37,082 bases of DNA, taken from assembly GCA_013824915.1 (NCBI GenBank), contig PNOQ01000051.1, forward strand, positions 1-37,082, written 5' to 3'. The position numbers and the translations under genes are program-made. The DNA is from Nanoarchaeum sp. Its GTDB lineage: Archaea; Nanobdellota; Nanobdellia; SCGC-AAA011-G17; PNOQ01. Under the pieces are notes generated by a model. That model saw nothing but the letters and a program-made list of their open reading frames with translations. It did not search any database and was not told where the DNA came from. Of the stretch, positions 6,910 through 15,170 are shown piece after piece (within the stretch, counting starts at the first letter, position 1; the number at the start of each line of letters is the position of its first letter).

Positions 6910-8293
6910 TTATTCTTTCTATTATACTGTTAGCAACTTTTTCAAAGTTACCTTTTTTTAGAAAGTTTTCTATAACTCCTTTATAGACTAAAATATAACC
7001 TTCTTTTGGTGTTTTCAAATAGGTATTCATAAACCTTATTAATGTCTCTTCCTGTATTTTATTGCTTGTTAATACTAATTTTATCGTCTCTGGTAATTTG
7101 TATAAGTCTTTAACTTCCCAAGTTAAATTGGACCTTGCATAAAATGGATCTCCTAAGGTTATAACTTGTTTTTTGTGTAGCAATCCTTCAAGACCTACTG
7201 TAGAACTTATACAGATTATACCTGAAGCGTTATTTATTATATCATGACTATTAGTGGTAGGTTTTATTAATTTAACATTTGGTAATTTTTTTAAATTTTT
7301 TAAAACTCTTAAATATGTGCCGCCTATGTTATTGGGATGTGATTTAACATACAATTTATAACCTGCAGGCATACATTTTGAGATATATTCTATTAATGTG
7401 AATTGATTAGTATAATGTGGAGTTCTTACTATTAATTGTGCATCATTATCTATATGTAATGGGAAGTAAAAATATTTATCATTTTGTTTGGGTTCATAAT
7501 AATAAAATCTTTCTATGTTTTTTCTTAAAATCTTAGCAAATTCTTTTTTTCCAATTGCAAATAACTGGGCGTATGGATTGTTAAATTTTTCTACAAAAAT
7601 ATTAAGATATATTCTTCTTATAAAATATGAAATATTTGAAAAATCTAAACCTAACTTTCTATTTATGCCTATATATGATCCTTTTTTTTCAATTACTATT
7701 GAATCAATATATTCTTTTGTTTTTTTAATTTCTTCTTCGGTTAACTTTTTATTTTTACTTTTTTCCCATTTTTCATTTAATTCATCTATTTGGCCGAAGA
7801 TGTCTTTATTCAATAAAAAGTGTTCATTGATTAATGGGCTTATTTGGAAATTAAAATATGTTACGTTAAACTTTTTTGAAACATAATATGGGACTACACT
7901 TACAAATCTTTCAATACCACCTATTATATAATCAACTTGATTATTTTTAAGAAAATCTTCCCAAAATAAAAAATGTTTGATTAGACCTATCTCTGCTTTT
8001 TTTTGTCCTAGCCTTTTGTAATCTATATCGAATGAAATAAGTAAATTTGGACTTAAAGTATTATATTTTTGTTCAAAATGTTTTAAGTATTCTTGTCTTC
8101 TTTTTTGAATCTGATGTTTTTTGAATTCATCTATTAAATAAATACATTTCAATTTTTTGCTTTTTAAAAAACGTTCCGATTCTTTTGAATATGTAAGATA
8201 AATTATATTATATCCTTTTTTAGATAGTTCATTACCGAATGCATAATTCCTTTTAGCCACATCTATGAATGTGTCTATTAAAACGAGATTCAT
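6863..8293 (-). CDS. Capsule polysaccharide biosynthesis-type protein (KpsS/LipB-like)
   Basis: A 476-aa soluble protein whose C-terminal half matches the pattern of capsule-synthesis proteins. YFYFPLHIDNDAQL sits at about 278-291. It is followed by KLYVKSHPNN, an IICISSTVGLEGLLHKKQVI stretch, and then TLGDPFYAR. In bacteria this family includes the KpsS/KpsC Kdo transferases that build the lipid linker of group 2 capsules. The N-terminal half (MNLVLIDTFIDVAKRNYAFG) looks like a GT-B N-terminal domain. The assignment rests on these motifs, and the donor sugar is unknown. Because the next gene starts a CMP-nonulosonate pathway, a CMP-sugar-using transferase fits. The start overlaps the methyltransferase by 4 nt (ATGA), showing translational coupling. 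Confidence 0.7.
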   Translation of the reverse strand: MNLVLIDTFIDVAKRNYAFGNELSKKGYNIIYLTYSKESERFLKSKKLKCIYLIDEFKKHQIQKRRQEYLKHFEQKYNTLSPNLLISFDIDYKRLGQKKAEIGLIKHFLFWEDFLKNNQVDYIIGGIERFVSVVPYYVSKKFNVTYFNFQISPLINEHFLLNKDIFGQIDELNEKWEKSKNKKLTEEEIKKTKEYIDSIVIEKKGSYIGINRKLGLDFSNISYFIRRIYLNIFVEKFNNPYAQLFAIGKKEFAKILRKNIERFYYYEPKQNDKYFYFPLHIDNDAQLIVRTPHYTNQFTLIEYISKCMPAGYKLYVKSHPNNIGGTYLRVLKNLKKLPNVKLIKPTTNSHDIINNASGIICISSTVGLEGLLHKKQVITLGDPFYARSNLTWEVKDLYKLPETIKLVLTSNKIQEETLIRFMNTYLKTPKEGYILVYKGVIENFLKKGNFEKVANSIIERINENESSRNNTGKGRI

Positions 8294-8916
8294 TTTTTCT
8301 TTGCAATTACAAATATAGTTCTACCTAATCTACTTGGGAATAATCTTAGTAAGAACCACATTATTTTACCACCTAAATTTGTTGATTTCCAGTTTATTGC
8401 ATGGATTATCTTAATCTTTACAACTTTAAACCCATTGGATTCTAATAAATATTTTATTGTATCTGTAGTATGATAATGTGTGTGATATTGGTTTACTCTT
8501 GGTTTTCTCCATATTAATGTTTGTAACATAAAGTCTAAACACATAGCATTGGGTGTAGTAACTAAGAATAATCCATCGTCTTTTAAGTGAGCATGAACGT
8601 TGTCTAAGTATGTTTTTAAGTTTGAAATATGTTCAATATTTTCTTCAGAAATAACTGTATCAAATTTTTGTTTTAAATTGTATTTTTCTTGTGCATCTTG
8701 TGTTTTTACATCAAAACCTTGTGATACTAACTCTTTTACGCCTTGTTCATTTATGTCTATTCCTACAAGTTTGTTTGCTTTTTTCTTTAATCTTGCAAAT
8801 ATAAAATCATGACCTCCAAAAACATCATTTTCGCCCATACCTACGCAACCGATTTCTAGAATGTCTCCTCTTGCGTACTTTAATGTTAAGGCTGCTCTGT
8901 TTCGGTATATTTTCAT
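8290..8916 (-). CDS. Class I SAM-dependent methyltransferase
   Basis: SAM-binding motif I is ILEIGCVGMG at about residues 20-29, and the acidic residue of motif II follows at LVGIDINEQG. FDTVISEENIEHI and LKDDGLFLVTTPN are the motif IV/V regions of Methyltransf_11/23-type enzymes. The 208-aa length fits. Motif I has an unusual insertion (VGMGENDVFGGHDF) that lengthens the loop around the cofactor. No membrane segment is seen, although the C-terminal helix is hydrophobic. Its place between a GT9 and a capsule-type transferase suggests methylation of a sugar or lipid-linked intermediate, but the substrate cannot be inferred. It ends in an ATGA overlap with the next gene. Confidence 0.8.
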   Translation of the reverse strand: MKIYRNRAALTLKYARGDILEIGCVGMGENDVFGGHDFIFARLKKKANKLVGIDINEQGVKELVSQGFDVKTQDAQEKYNLKQKFDTVISEENIEHISNLKTYLDNVHAHLKDDGLFLVTTPNAMCLDFMLQTLIWRKPRVNQYHTHYHTTDTIKYLLESNGFKVVKIKIIHAINWKSTNLGGKIMWFLLRLFPSRLGRTIFVIAKKK

Positions 8917-8930
8917 TTCGTTATGGGGAA

Positions 8931-9932
8931 CTAACTAGCCTTTTTAACCTTTATTATTATGTCTTCTACACTAATTTTGTTGATAGAATTGTCGTTTTTG
9001 CTTATTTTTCCACGAATATTATAAGAAGGTGTTGTTTCTTTCCAGATATATTGACTATTTTTATTTAAAGGAGCTAAAATATTTGGGTTTGTTGGGCCAA
9101 ATAAGCTTATAATATTATCATTTACGGCTGATGCTAAATGCATTGGTCCAGAATCATTGCATATTATTAGTTTACAGAATCTCATAATCTCTGCTGATTG
9201 TTGCAATGTTGTGTTTCCTATAGTTGATAAGACTGAGATTTCTTTTTGGATTTTATCATTTACTTCTTGATCTGTTGGCCCACCTATCAAAACTATTTGA
9301 TTTCCTACTGAAAGTTGTTTTATTAGTTCAATAAAATTTTCTACAGGCCATATTTTTTCAGATAAAGATTGTGCAGGGTTTACTCCGCCACCAGGGCAGA
9401 TTCCTATTGGTCTTCTTAAGTTATTCTTTCTAAAAAAATCTTTTGCATATTTTTTATCTTCTTCTGTTGTGAAGATATCTAATTTTATATCATTGTAATC
9501 AGCTGGTTTTATTGTATTTAACAAATCTAAATAATAAATTATTTCATGTTTATCTTGTGTATAATCTACTTTTTTTGTTAAGGACTTTCCTTCGTTTTCT
9601 CTATTAAAACCTATTCTTTCTTTTATTCCAAATAATTTTGCAGTTATGTTAAATGCTTTATGCTTATCTAATACGAAAATTAAATCGTATTTGTTTTTTC
9701 TTATTTTATTTATTAAAATTAAATATTTTATAATATTTTTATTTATGAATAATTTTTCGTCAAGTTTTATTACATTATTTATGTAATTATTATTTATTAA
9801 TACTTTTGAAGCTGAGTTTCCAACTAGATAGTCTATTTGTGCATCTGGGAAATTTTTCCTTGTTTGTCTTATCAATGGAGTTGTCATCAAAACATCTCCA
9901 ATTGCGCCAATCTTAAAAAATAATATTTTCAT
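8931..9932 (-). CDS. Glycosyltransferase family 9 (heptosyltransferase-like), second of pair
   Basis: GT-B enzyme of the heptosyltransferase family. The N-terminus MKILFFKIGAIGDVLMTTPL carries the family GxxGD motif at residues 8-14. The nucleotide-binding C-terminal domain has GICPGGGVNPAQS, LIGGPTDQE and the signature ICNDSGPMHLASA...ISLFGPTNP. The 333-aa length is typical. In bacteria these enzymes add heptose to the lipopolysaccharide core. Archaea have no LPS, so the acceptor here is presumably another lipid-linked or surface glycan. It follows the other GT9 gene with a 4-nt ATGA overlap. Confidence 0.87.
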   Translation of the reverse strand: MKILFFKIGAIGDVLMTTPLIRQTRKNFPDAQIDYLVGNSASKVLINNNYINNVIKLDEKLFINKNIIKYLILINKIRKNKYDLIFVLDKHKAFNITAKLFGIKERIGFNRENEGKSLTKKVDYTQDKHEIIYYLDLLNTIKPADYNDIKLDIFTTEEDKKYAKDFFRKNNLRRPIGICPGGGVNPAQSLSEKIWPVENFIELIKQLSVGNQIVLIGGPTDQEVNDKIQKEISVLSTIGNTTLQQSAEIMRFCKLIICNDSGPMHLASAVNDNIISLFGPTNPNILAPLNKNSQYIWKETTPSYNIRGKISKNDNSINKISVEDIIIKVKKAS

Positions 9933-10978
9933 TTTATTAATTTTTCAACTTCTTCGAAAACCTCATTTGTTGTTATATTTAATATTGATGTATTATTCTT
10001 TGGGAATTTACCTTTTGCGTTCTCTATCATCTTTTGTCCTTTATTCGGATGGAATATTGATACATTATTCTTACCATATGGTGCCCATATTGTTGGAGTA
10101 TTAGGACCAAATAAACCTATCACTTTACATCCTTGAGCTGCTGCAATATGCATTGGGCCGGTATCATTGCTTATAAAAATATTACATTGTTTGATTACGT
10201 AAAAAGCTTTCTTTATATCATCTGTGTATGCATAAGATTTATTTTTCATTAATTTCTGAATAGATTCTATTTCATTTTTTTCTTTGGGACTGCCAAAGAA
10301 TACAATTTTTATCTTGTGTTTATCTATGATTTTATCTGCTAATTCTGCAAACCTTTCTTTTGGCCAAGATCTTGTATATTTTGCAGTTTCTCCACTGCCA
10401 GCACAGATACCTATTATTTTATCTTTTGTAAATGTGTTATCTTCAATGGATTTTAGTTCGATTAACTTATCGTAATTTGGTTCTATTTCTAGATATTTTA
10501 CAAAATCGAAATATATTTTTGAGATATGTTTTGTTCTATCAAACAAAACTGTCTTAGTATATACATTTCTTCTTGATTTAATATTTGAAAATCCAATTCT
10601 TTGTTTTCCTAAATAATAAGATAACATTGTGCTGAACTTGAAATAAGGTTCAAAGTCTAGAACTAAATCATATTTTCTGAAAAGTTTTATTAAACTCTTT
10701 TTATTTGAAAAATTTATTATTTTGTCTATAAACTCTTGACCTTCATAAACTGCTTTATTGTTATCTGAAACTATTATATCTATTTTACAATCTGGAAAAT
10801 TATCTTTTATAGATTTTATTGCAGGTAAACTATTAACTGAGTCGCCTAATGCCCAAACTTTTATTATTGCAATATGTTTTGGTTTTCTGATTTTTGTTTT
10901 TCTTGAAAAGATAGATAGAACTAGGCAAGTAGGAATTCCAATAATTTTATCTAGCTTTCTTATTAGTGGTATGTTCAT
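9929..10978 (-). CDS. Glycosyltransferase family 9 (heptosyltransferase-like), first of pair
   Basis: The second GT9 protein in a tandem pair. The N-terminal motif IIKVWALGDSVNSLPAI corresponds to the GxxGD loop, here with A-L-G-D. Donor-site motifs GICAGSGETAKYTRSWP, FFGSPKEK and FISNDTGPMHIAAA...IGLFGPNTP are all present. It carries about 30 extra N-terminal residues relative to its neighbour (MNIPLIRKLDKIIGIPTCLV). These are mildly hydrophobic and may help membrane association. The start overlaps the DUF2304 gene by 32 nt. It is likely to act in the same pathway as the adjacent GT9, adding successive sugars. The donor is unknown. Confidence 0.87.
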   Translation of the reverse strand: MNIPLIRKLDKIIGIPTCLVLSIFSRKTKIRKPKHIAIIKVWALGDSVNSLPAIKSIKDNFPDCKIDIIVSDNNKAVYEGQEFIDKIINFSNKKSLIKLFRKYDLVLDFEPYFKFSTMLSYYLGKQRIGFSNIKSRRNVYTKTVLFDRTKHISKIYFDFVKYLEIEPNYDKLIELKSIEDNTFTKDKIIGICAGSGETAKYTRSWPKERFAELADKIIDKHKIKIVFFGSPKEKNEIESIQKLMKNKSYAYTDDIKKAFYVIKQCNIFISNDTGPMHIAAAQGCKVIGLFGPNTPTIWAPYGKNNVSIFHPNKGQKMIENAKGKFPKNNTSILNITTNEVFEEVEKLIK

Positions 10979-11294
10979 TTTTTATTGCTATAGACCTAAC
11001 TATCTTTGTTATTCTTCTTTCTGTGTTTTCTAGTTTTGCGTATAACCTGAATATTAAATAAGATAATACTATTATTCCAGCATATACACCTAAATCAATT
11101 CCTCTCTGAACTCCAAATTTATTTGCAAAGATTTGAATCATATTTGGGAATATACCTACTAAAACTATTGCTAACCAAAATAGTATCCAGAATATAGATT
11201 CTAAAGCGGAAAGATTTTTATTTTTTATATTTATGAAAACTCTACTTAATGCGAATAAACTAAACACCAATATTAATATCTGTATTACTTCCAT
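10947..11294 (-). CDS. DUF2304-type small membrane protein
   Basis: A small protein of 115 aa with three hydrophobic segments (about residues 3-22, 32-52 and 70-88), then a basic, coiled C-terminus (YAKLENTERRITKIVRS). This layout matches DUF2304 proteins, which very often sit next to GT2 polyprenyl-phosphate glycosyltransferases and are thought to help them at the membrane. That is the situation here, since the GT2 gene ends 2 nt upstream. The track starts at a TTG (11306), but the sequence GGAGGATAAAATG puts a strong Shine-Dalgarno site 5 nt before the ATG at 11294. I chose that ATG. The ribosome site is embedded in the last codons of the GT2 gene. Confidence 0.8.
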   Translation of the reverse strand: MEVIQILILVFSLFALSRVFINIKNKNLSALESIFWILFWLAIVLVGIFPNMIQIFANKFGVQRGIDLGVYAGIIVLSYLIFRLYAKLENTERRITKIVRSIAIKNEHTTNKKAR

Positions 11295-11295
11295 T

Positions 11296-11967
11296 TTATC
11301 CTCCAAGCTTTGCCATTATCATTTTAAATAGTATTCTTATTGCATTACTATTCTTTTGGCCTTTTTTTAATGTTTCTTCTGAATATTTTATTATTACTGG
11401 AACTTCTTTGTATCTTAACTTTTTGTTTTTTATCTGTTCTAATATTTCAGATGCATGTTCCATTCCATCGCCTTTGATTCTTATTCTTTGGGCTGCATCT
11501 CTTGACATTACTCTAAAACCATTATGAACATCGGTTAGCTTTATACCATACATGGCTCTAATTATTAACTTTCCGCCGTTTAGAACTATTCTTCTTGACC
11601 TTGGAATTTTTTGCTTGCTTAAAAATCTAGAGCCTAAACAGATGTCTGCTTGTTTGTTGATTATTGGTAAGACTAAATCTTTAATTTGTTCTGGGTCATG
11701 TTGGCCATCTGCATCAAAGTGAACTATTATGTCTGCTTTGTTTAATAGTGCAAAATCTACACCTGTTTGTAAAGCTGCACCTTGACCACGGTTGATTATA
11801 TGTTTTAATGTGTGAACATTTTCACTTTTAGCTATTTCATATGTTTTGTCTTTAGAACCATCATCAACTACTACTATGTTTTCATATCCGTTTGATTTTA
11901 GACCTTGTATAACACTAGCTATGTTGTTTTCTTCATTATATGCAGGTATTACTATGAATGTATTCAT
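11296..11967 (-). CDS. Glycosyltransferase family 2, DPM1/polyprenyl-phosphate type
   Basis: GT-A enzyme that probably loads a sugar onto a polyprenyl or dolichyl phosphate. It begins MNTFIVIPAYNEENNIASVI, followed by VVVDDGSKDKT and the metal-binding DADGQHDP at about residues 85-91. The domain continues through LGSRFL, DVHNGFRVMSRDAA and the KKLRYKEVPV segment. There is no transmembrane tail, and the adjacent DUF2304 protein may supply the membrane anchor. The ORF track extends to 12021, but the ATG at 11967 starts exactly at the conserved motif. A TATA box (TTTTATAA, around 11990-11997) is centred about 26 nt before it. That suggests a leaderless transcript and an internal promoter. Confidence 0.87.
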   Translation of the reverse strand: MNTFIVIPAYNEENNIASVIQGLKSNGYENIVVVDDGSKDKTYEIAKSENVHTLKHIINRGQGAALQTGVDFALLNKADIIVHFDADGQHDPEQIKDLVLPIINKQADICLGSRFLSKQKIPRSRRIVLNGGKLIIRAMYGIKLTDVHNGFRVMSRDAAQRIRIKGDGMEHASEILEQIKNKKLRYKEVPVIIKYSEETLKKGQKNSNAIRILFKMIMAKLGG

Positions 11968-11989
11968 TGTTTTGAGACAAAAGTATTGT

Positions 11990-11997
11990 TTATAAAA
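11990..11997 (-). promoter_or_regulatory. TATA box for GT2 gene
   Basis: TTTTATAA (minus strand) centred about 26 nt before the ATG at 11967. It supports a leaderless transcript. Confidence 0.5.
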
Positions 11998-12013
11998 ATT
12001 ATGATTTGGAGTA

Positions 12014-12682
12014 TTACTCAATTTTTCCTGTCAATAAACCGTTTCTAGTTTCATCCCAATAAATTGTTCTTGGGGTTTCTTTGCTAATTATACTTCTCCC
12101 TACAATTTCTTCTAAAATTCCGTTAGAAAATATAGGGACTCCTTTTTTTATCATATCTGCAATTGTTGGATCATTGATTGTACTCTTATGTGAGATTTCC
12201 CCAATCCCTCTGTATGTAACATTTATTCCACCTTCGGTCATTACTGGAACAGAATCTCTATAATCCATGCCTACCATTACAGTTGTTGGGTCCAAACTTT
12301 TTTCTGAATAACATTTTCCACTTTCAGTAATTACTAAAAAATCGGCATATTTTGGTTTTATTACTTCTTTCCTTATTCTTGTTACTTTTGGTCCAGCTAC
12401 AAAGTATTTTCTTCGTTCAAATCCTTCTTCTCTGAACCCAGGATGTTGTACGGAATCACCGAAACAGATTATCTCAAATATATCTTTTAATGGAACCTCT
12501 GTTCTGTTTATTTTCCAACCTGTGGCTAGTTTGTATAAATCTGTTAAATTAATAAAAAATTGAGAAGTACCAGCATTTCCATCTAAAGTATTAACTAATC
12601 CATTAGGCAAATAAAGTTTTCCTAATTTGTTTTTTTCGAAATATTTTGTAAAATATTCCATTGATAAATCTGTTCTGATCAT
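12014..12682 (-). CDS. Hypothetical soluble protein, 222 aa
   Basis: I do not recognise this protein. It has no signal peptide or membrane span and only one cysteine pair-like element (ICFGDS, GKCYSE). It looks like a mixed alpha/beta globular protein with many short strands (YADFLVITESGK, TVMVGMDYRDSVPV, GGINVTYRGIGEIS). A TATA element (TTTTTTATATC) is centred about 28 nt upstream of the ATG at 12682. A second in-frame ATG (MEYFTKYF) occurs at 12661. The gene is flanked by a GT2 and another unknown gene, both on the same strand. It may not belong functionally to the glycan locus. Confidence 0.6.
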   Translation of the reverse strand: MIRTDLSMEYFTKYFEKNKLGKLYLPNGLVNTLDGNAGTSQFFINLTDLYKLATGWKINRTEVPLKDIFEIICFGDSVQHPGFREEGFERRKYFVAGPKVTRIRKEVIKPKYADFLVITESGKCYSEKSLDPTTVMVGMDYRDSVPVMTEGGINVTYRGIGEISHKSTINDPTIADMIKKGVPIFSNGILEEIVGRSIISKETPRTIYWDETRNGLLTGKIE

Positions 12683-12704
12683 TTTTTGATTTTTCCCTTA
12701 TCTA

Positions 12705-12714
12705 TTTTTTATAT
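12705..12714 (-). promoter_or_regulatory. TATA box for the 222-aa gene
   Basis: A GATATAAAAA element on the minus strand, centred about 28 nt before the ATG at 12682. Confidence 0.5.
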
Positions 12715-12749
12715 CACTTAATTTATATTTACGTGAATTAAATGTTTAT

Positions 12750-13613
12750 TCATCCCCAAATTCTTTTTTTCTTGGGTTTTGGAGTATTATCTGTAAATTC
12801 TACTAATTCGGGAGAAATCCCTCTTGCCCAATAGGAATCACCTTCATTTTTAAACCCTATCCTTTTTTTGCCTTGTGAGAATATAATTAATTGTCTTAAT
12901 GAGTCTACATAATCTTTGGAATCTTTCAAAAAATTATTTAGTTCAGGATATTTGCTATTAGCTGGGAACATCATTTCTCTAATATGATTACAACTTCCAG
13001 ATAAATTTTGACATGCAAATTTCAATCTTATCATATTTTCTTCTTTGTAACAGTCTTTTATTGCATTGTTCATTCTATCAATCTCGACCCTTAATCTTTC
13101 ATTCGGTTCTCCAGATTCAACGGAATCCAATCCTTTATTTATTTCTGCTACATATAACTTTATGAAATCTTTAAGCCATTGATGACTTGATTGAACAGTA
13201 TTTACTAAATTCTTAGTATCATAAACTCCTAAATTTACATCTCCACTTAATTTACCTCTACTTTGACCCGAACTTTCATAAGGGATTAAGCCAAGGATTG
13301 TTCCACCAGATTGTGTTTCTGCTTCACTATTACCATCAAATTGTCCTCTTATGTGTTGAATCGCATACTCAAGTGTTTCTTGTATACCTTCTTGAAATTC
13401 TACTAAATCATGTTGTAAAGAATAAATACCGTCTGCGACAGCTATATAAGGTTCCACGTTTGAGACAAGTCCTTCTAAACCTCTTAAATCTTCAACAGCT
13501 ACAATTCTTCTATTAGTACTTGGAAGGCCCACAATGTCTGTAGATTTTTTGTAAACGCTGTAAAGATGAGACGCTTTTTCTATTGATTGAATTTGTGGTA
13601 TTTCAGTTGACAT
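12750..13613 (-). CDS. Hypothetical protein, 287 aa, mainly helical
   Basis: No family recognised. The protein is mostly amphipathic helix, with a central glycine/serine-rich linker (NSEAETQSGGTILGL, SSGQSRGKLSGD) around residues 95-125. The C-terminus is basic (TPKPKKKRIWG). There is no signal peptide or membrane span. Three cysteines lie in a short stretch (CYKEENMIRLKFACQNLSGSC). The ATG at 13613 is preceded by a TATA box (TTTATAAAT, about 27 nt away), so it is probably expressed from its own leaderless promoter rather than only by read-through. Because it interrupts the glycan genes, it may be an unrelated insertion. Confidence 0.6.
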   Translation of the reverse strand: MSTEIPQIQSIEKASHLYSVYKKSTDIVGLPSTNRRIVAVEDLRGLEGLVSNVEPYIAVADGIYSLQHDLVEFQEGIQETLEYAIQHIRGQFDGNSEAETQSGGTILGLIPYESSGQSRGKLSGDVNLGVYDTKNLVNTVQSSHQWLKDFIKLYVAEINKGLDSVESGEPNERLRVEIDRMNNAIKDCYKEENMIRLKFACQNLSGSCNHIREMMFPANSKYPELNNFLKDSKDYVDSLRQLIIFSQGKKRIGFKNEGDSYWARGISPELVEFTDNTPKPKKKRIWG

Positions 13614-13635
13614 TTAAATAGGAACAAACAACAAA

Positions 13636-13645
13636 TTTATAAATC
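13636..13645 (-). promoter_or_regulatory. TATA box for the 287-aa gene
   Basis: A near-palindromic ATTTATAAAT element centred about 27 nt before the ATG at 13613. Confidence 0.55.
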
Positions 13646-13662
13646 TTTTGTTTTAGTACTAC

Positions 13663-14394
13663 TTACTGGTTGTATTTCTGAGAAATCGCTATAAAACCTA
13701 TGCCTATTGGGAATTTAGCTCCTTTTGAGATTATCCAATTCTCGAATTTCATATAATTTAGTAATATTTTATTAGTCCATTTAGGAGTGTATTCTAAGCT
13801 ATTTTTCTTCTTTTTTCTGTTTTTTTGAATTAGGAAGATTAGACTGGCAGGTAAAAAGAATAAGAAGTATCTATAGCTTAAGTATTTTATTTTTAGCCCA
13901 GAGGCATTTATTATTTTTTTAAGTCTTTTTTTAGAATATCTACGTTTGTGCATAGCTAATTCATCATCTTTACTCCAAAGAAATTTGAATGCAGGAGTTG
14001 TTATTATTAATATTCCATCTTCTTTGAGGTATTTTTTAAAATTATTTATTGTTTCTCCATCATTATCAATATGTTCGATTAATTCTATTGCTACAATCAA
14101 ATCAAAATGATTTTCGTATCCTAATGAGTTAATATCTTTTAATTCTAAACTTTTGTAATCTAATTTTTTACATTCTTCTAATGCGGTATTACTCAAATCT
14201 ACACCATGAACTTCTCCAAATTTAGATAGAGCTTTAAAATTAAAACCTGTGCCACAACCTGCATCTAATATTTTCAAATCTTTTTTATTTTTAAAATATT
14301 TTTTTATTATTCTTTCTAGTAAATCTTGCCTTGACTTTATATACCAAAAATCCTTCTCAAATTTTGAGTAAACTTCGAAATTATATTCTTCCAT
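13663..14394 (-). CDS. Class I SAM-dependent methyltransferase with hydrophobic C-terminus
   Basis: The motif I sequence ILDAGCGTGFNFKAL is at about residues 42-56. GVDLSNTALEECKKL follows, and FDLIVAIELIEHIDNDGETI is the motif IV region. KYLKEDGILIITTPAFKFLWS then fits Methyltransf_11/23 enzymes. Near the C-terminus a strongly hydrophobic stretch (YRYFLFFLPASLIFLIQ) could be a membrane anchor. This arrangement is seen in methyltransferases that act on membrane-bound polyprenyl or glycan substrates. Length is 243 aa. It starts 1 nt after the end of another methyltransferase gene, so the two are likely made together and may modify successive intermediates. Confidence 0.8.
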   Translation of the reverse strand: MEEYNFEVYSKFEKDFWYIKSRQDLLERIIKKYFKNKKDLKILDAGCGTGFNFKALSKFGEVHGVDLSNTALEECKKLDYKSLELKDINSLGYENHFDLIVAIELIEHIDNDGETINNFKKYLKEDGILIITTPAFKFLWSKDDELAMHKRRYSKKRLKKIINASGLKIKYLSYRYFLFFLPASLIFLIQKNRKKKKNSLEYTPKWTNKILLNYMKFENWIISKGAKFPIGIGFIAISQKYNQ

Positions 14395-14395
14395 G

Positions 14396-15169
14396 TTATA
14401 ACTTTGTCCCAGAAGCTCTCCAACTTACTTTCTTATAATGATCTATAAAAACATCTTTAAATTCTTCTTTATTGAACCATCTTTCAACTTGGTCTTTTGT
14501 TATGAAATTCGTTGTTGGTGCATTTAATTTATCAAATACATTAAGATAATTTCTATGGAATGATAATTTCCGCCAATTTTGGAAATATTCGTAATACGGT
14601 AAAAATTTGAATAATGGGATTAGATATATTGTGTAGATAGGTAAATACATTAGGCCTGTGAATATCTTTCCTGTTGTGACTAATGCTTTTTTTGGCATTT
14701 TCAAAAATATATGTTTCTTTAATGGTTCTAAGATTGCCCAATTGAGATAGTTACCTTCTTTTGAGTACACCCAAAGGATTAATTTACCATTTGGTTTAAC
14801 AAAAGTTTTTATATTTTTTACTGAATCATCTGGGCTATCTGTATGTTGTAAAACTCCAACTGAATATACAAAATCATATTTTTCCGGGATTTCTATCTTT
14901 GCTAAATCTCCTTCATAGAATTTTATTTTTTTATTATCTTTAAACTTAGTATTCATTATCTCTGCTGTGTTTAAGTCTATACCTGCGCATTCTTTCGCAA
15001 ATTGTGAAACTAATAGTAAATGGTCACCCGAGCCACAACCACAGTCTAAAACTGTTTTTTCTTTGAAATCTTCTAATTTATTTGGATGTATCCAATCTTT
15101 GAATAGAAATTCACCTGTTTGTTCGTAATTTTCCCATTGATAGGTCCATTCTTGTTGTTTTTTTTGCAT
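14396..15169 (-). CDS. Class I SAM-dependent methyltransferase
   Basis: Motif I is TVLDCGCGSGDHLLLVS at about residues 39-55. CAGIDLNTAEIM and the motif IV line KYDFVYSVGVLQHTDSPDDS follow, then FVKPNGKLILWVYSKEGN. The N-terminal QKKQQEWTYQWENYEQTGE is typical of methyltransferases found in glycan and O-antigen clusters. A moderately hydrophobic region near residues 165-195 (ALVTTGKIFTGLMYLPIYTI) may contact the membrane. Length is 257 aa. It lies immediately between AsnB and the next methyltransferase with 1-nt gaps, consistent with a single transcript. Substrate unknown. The 62-aa track ORF at 14553-14741 is a shadow of this gene. Confidence 0.82.
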   Translation of the reverse strand: MQKKQQEWTYQWENYEQTGEFLFKDWIHPNKLEDFKEKTVLDCGCGSGDHLLLVSQFAKECAGIDLNTAEIMNTKFKDNKKIKFYEGDLAKIEIPEKYDFVYSVGVLQHTDSPDDSVKNIKTFVKPNGKLILWVYSKEGNYLNWAILEPLKKHIFLKMPKKALVTTGKIFTGLMYLPIYTIYLIPLFKFLPYYEYFQNWRKLSFHRNYLNVFDKLNAPTTNFITKDQVERWFNKEEFKDVFIDHYKKVSWRASGTKL

Positions 15170-15170
15170 T

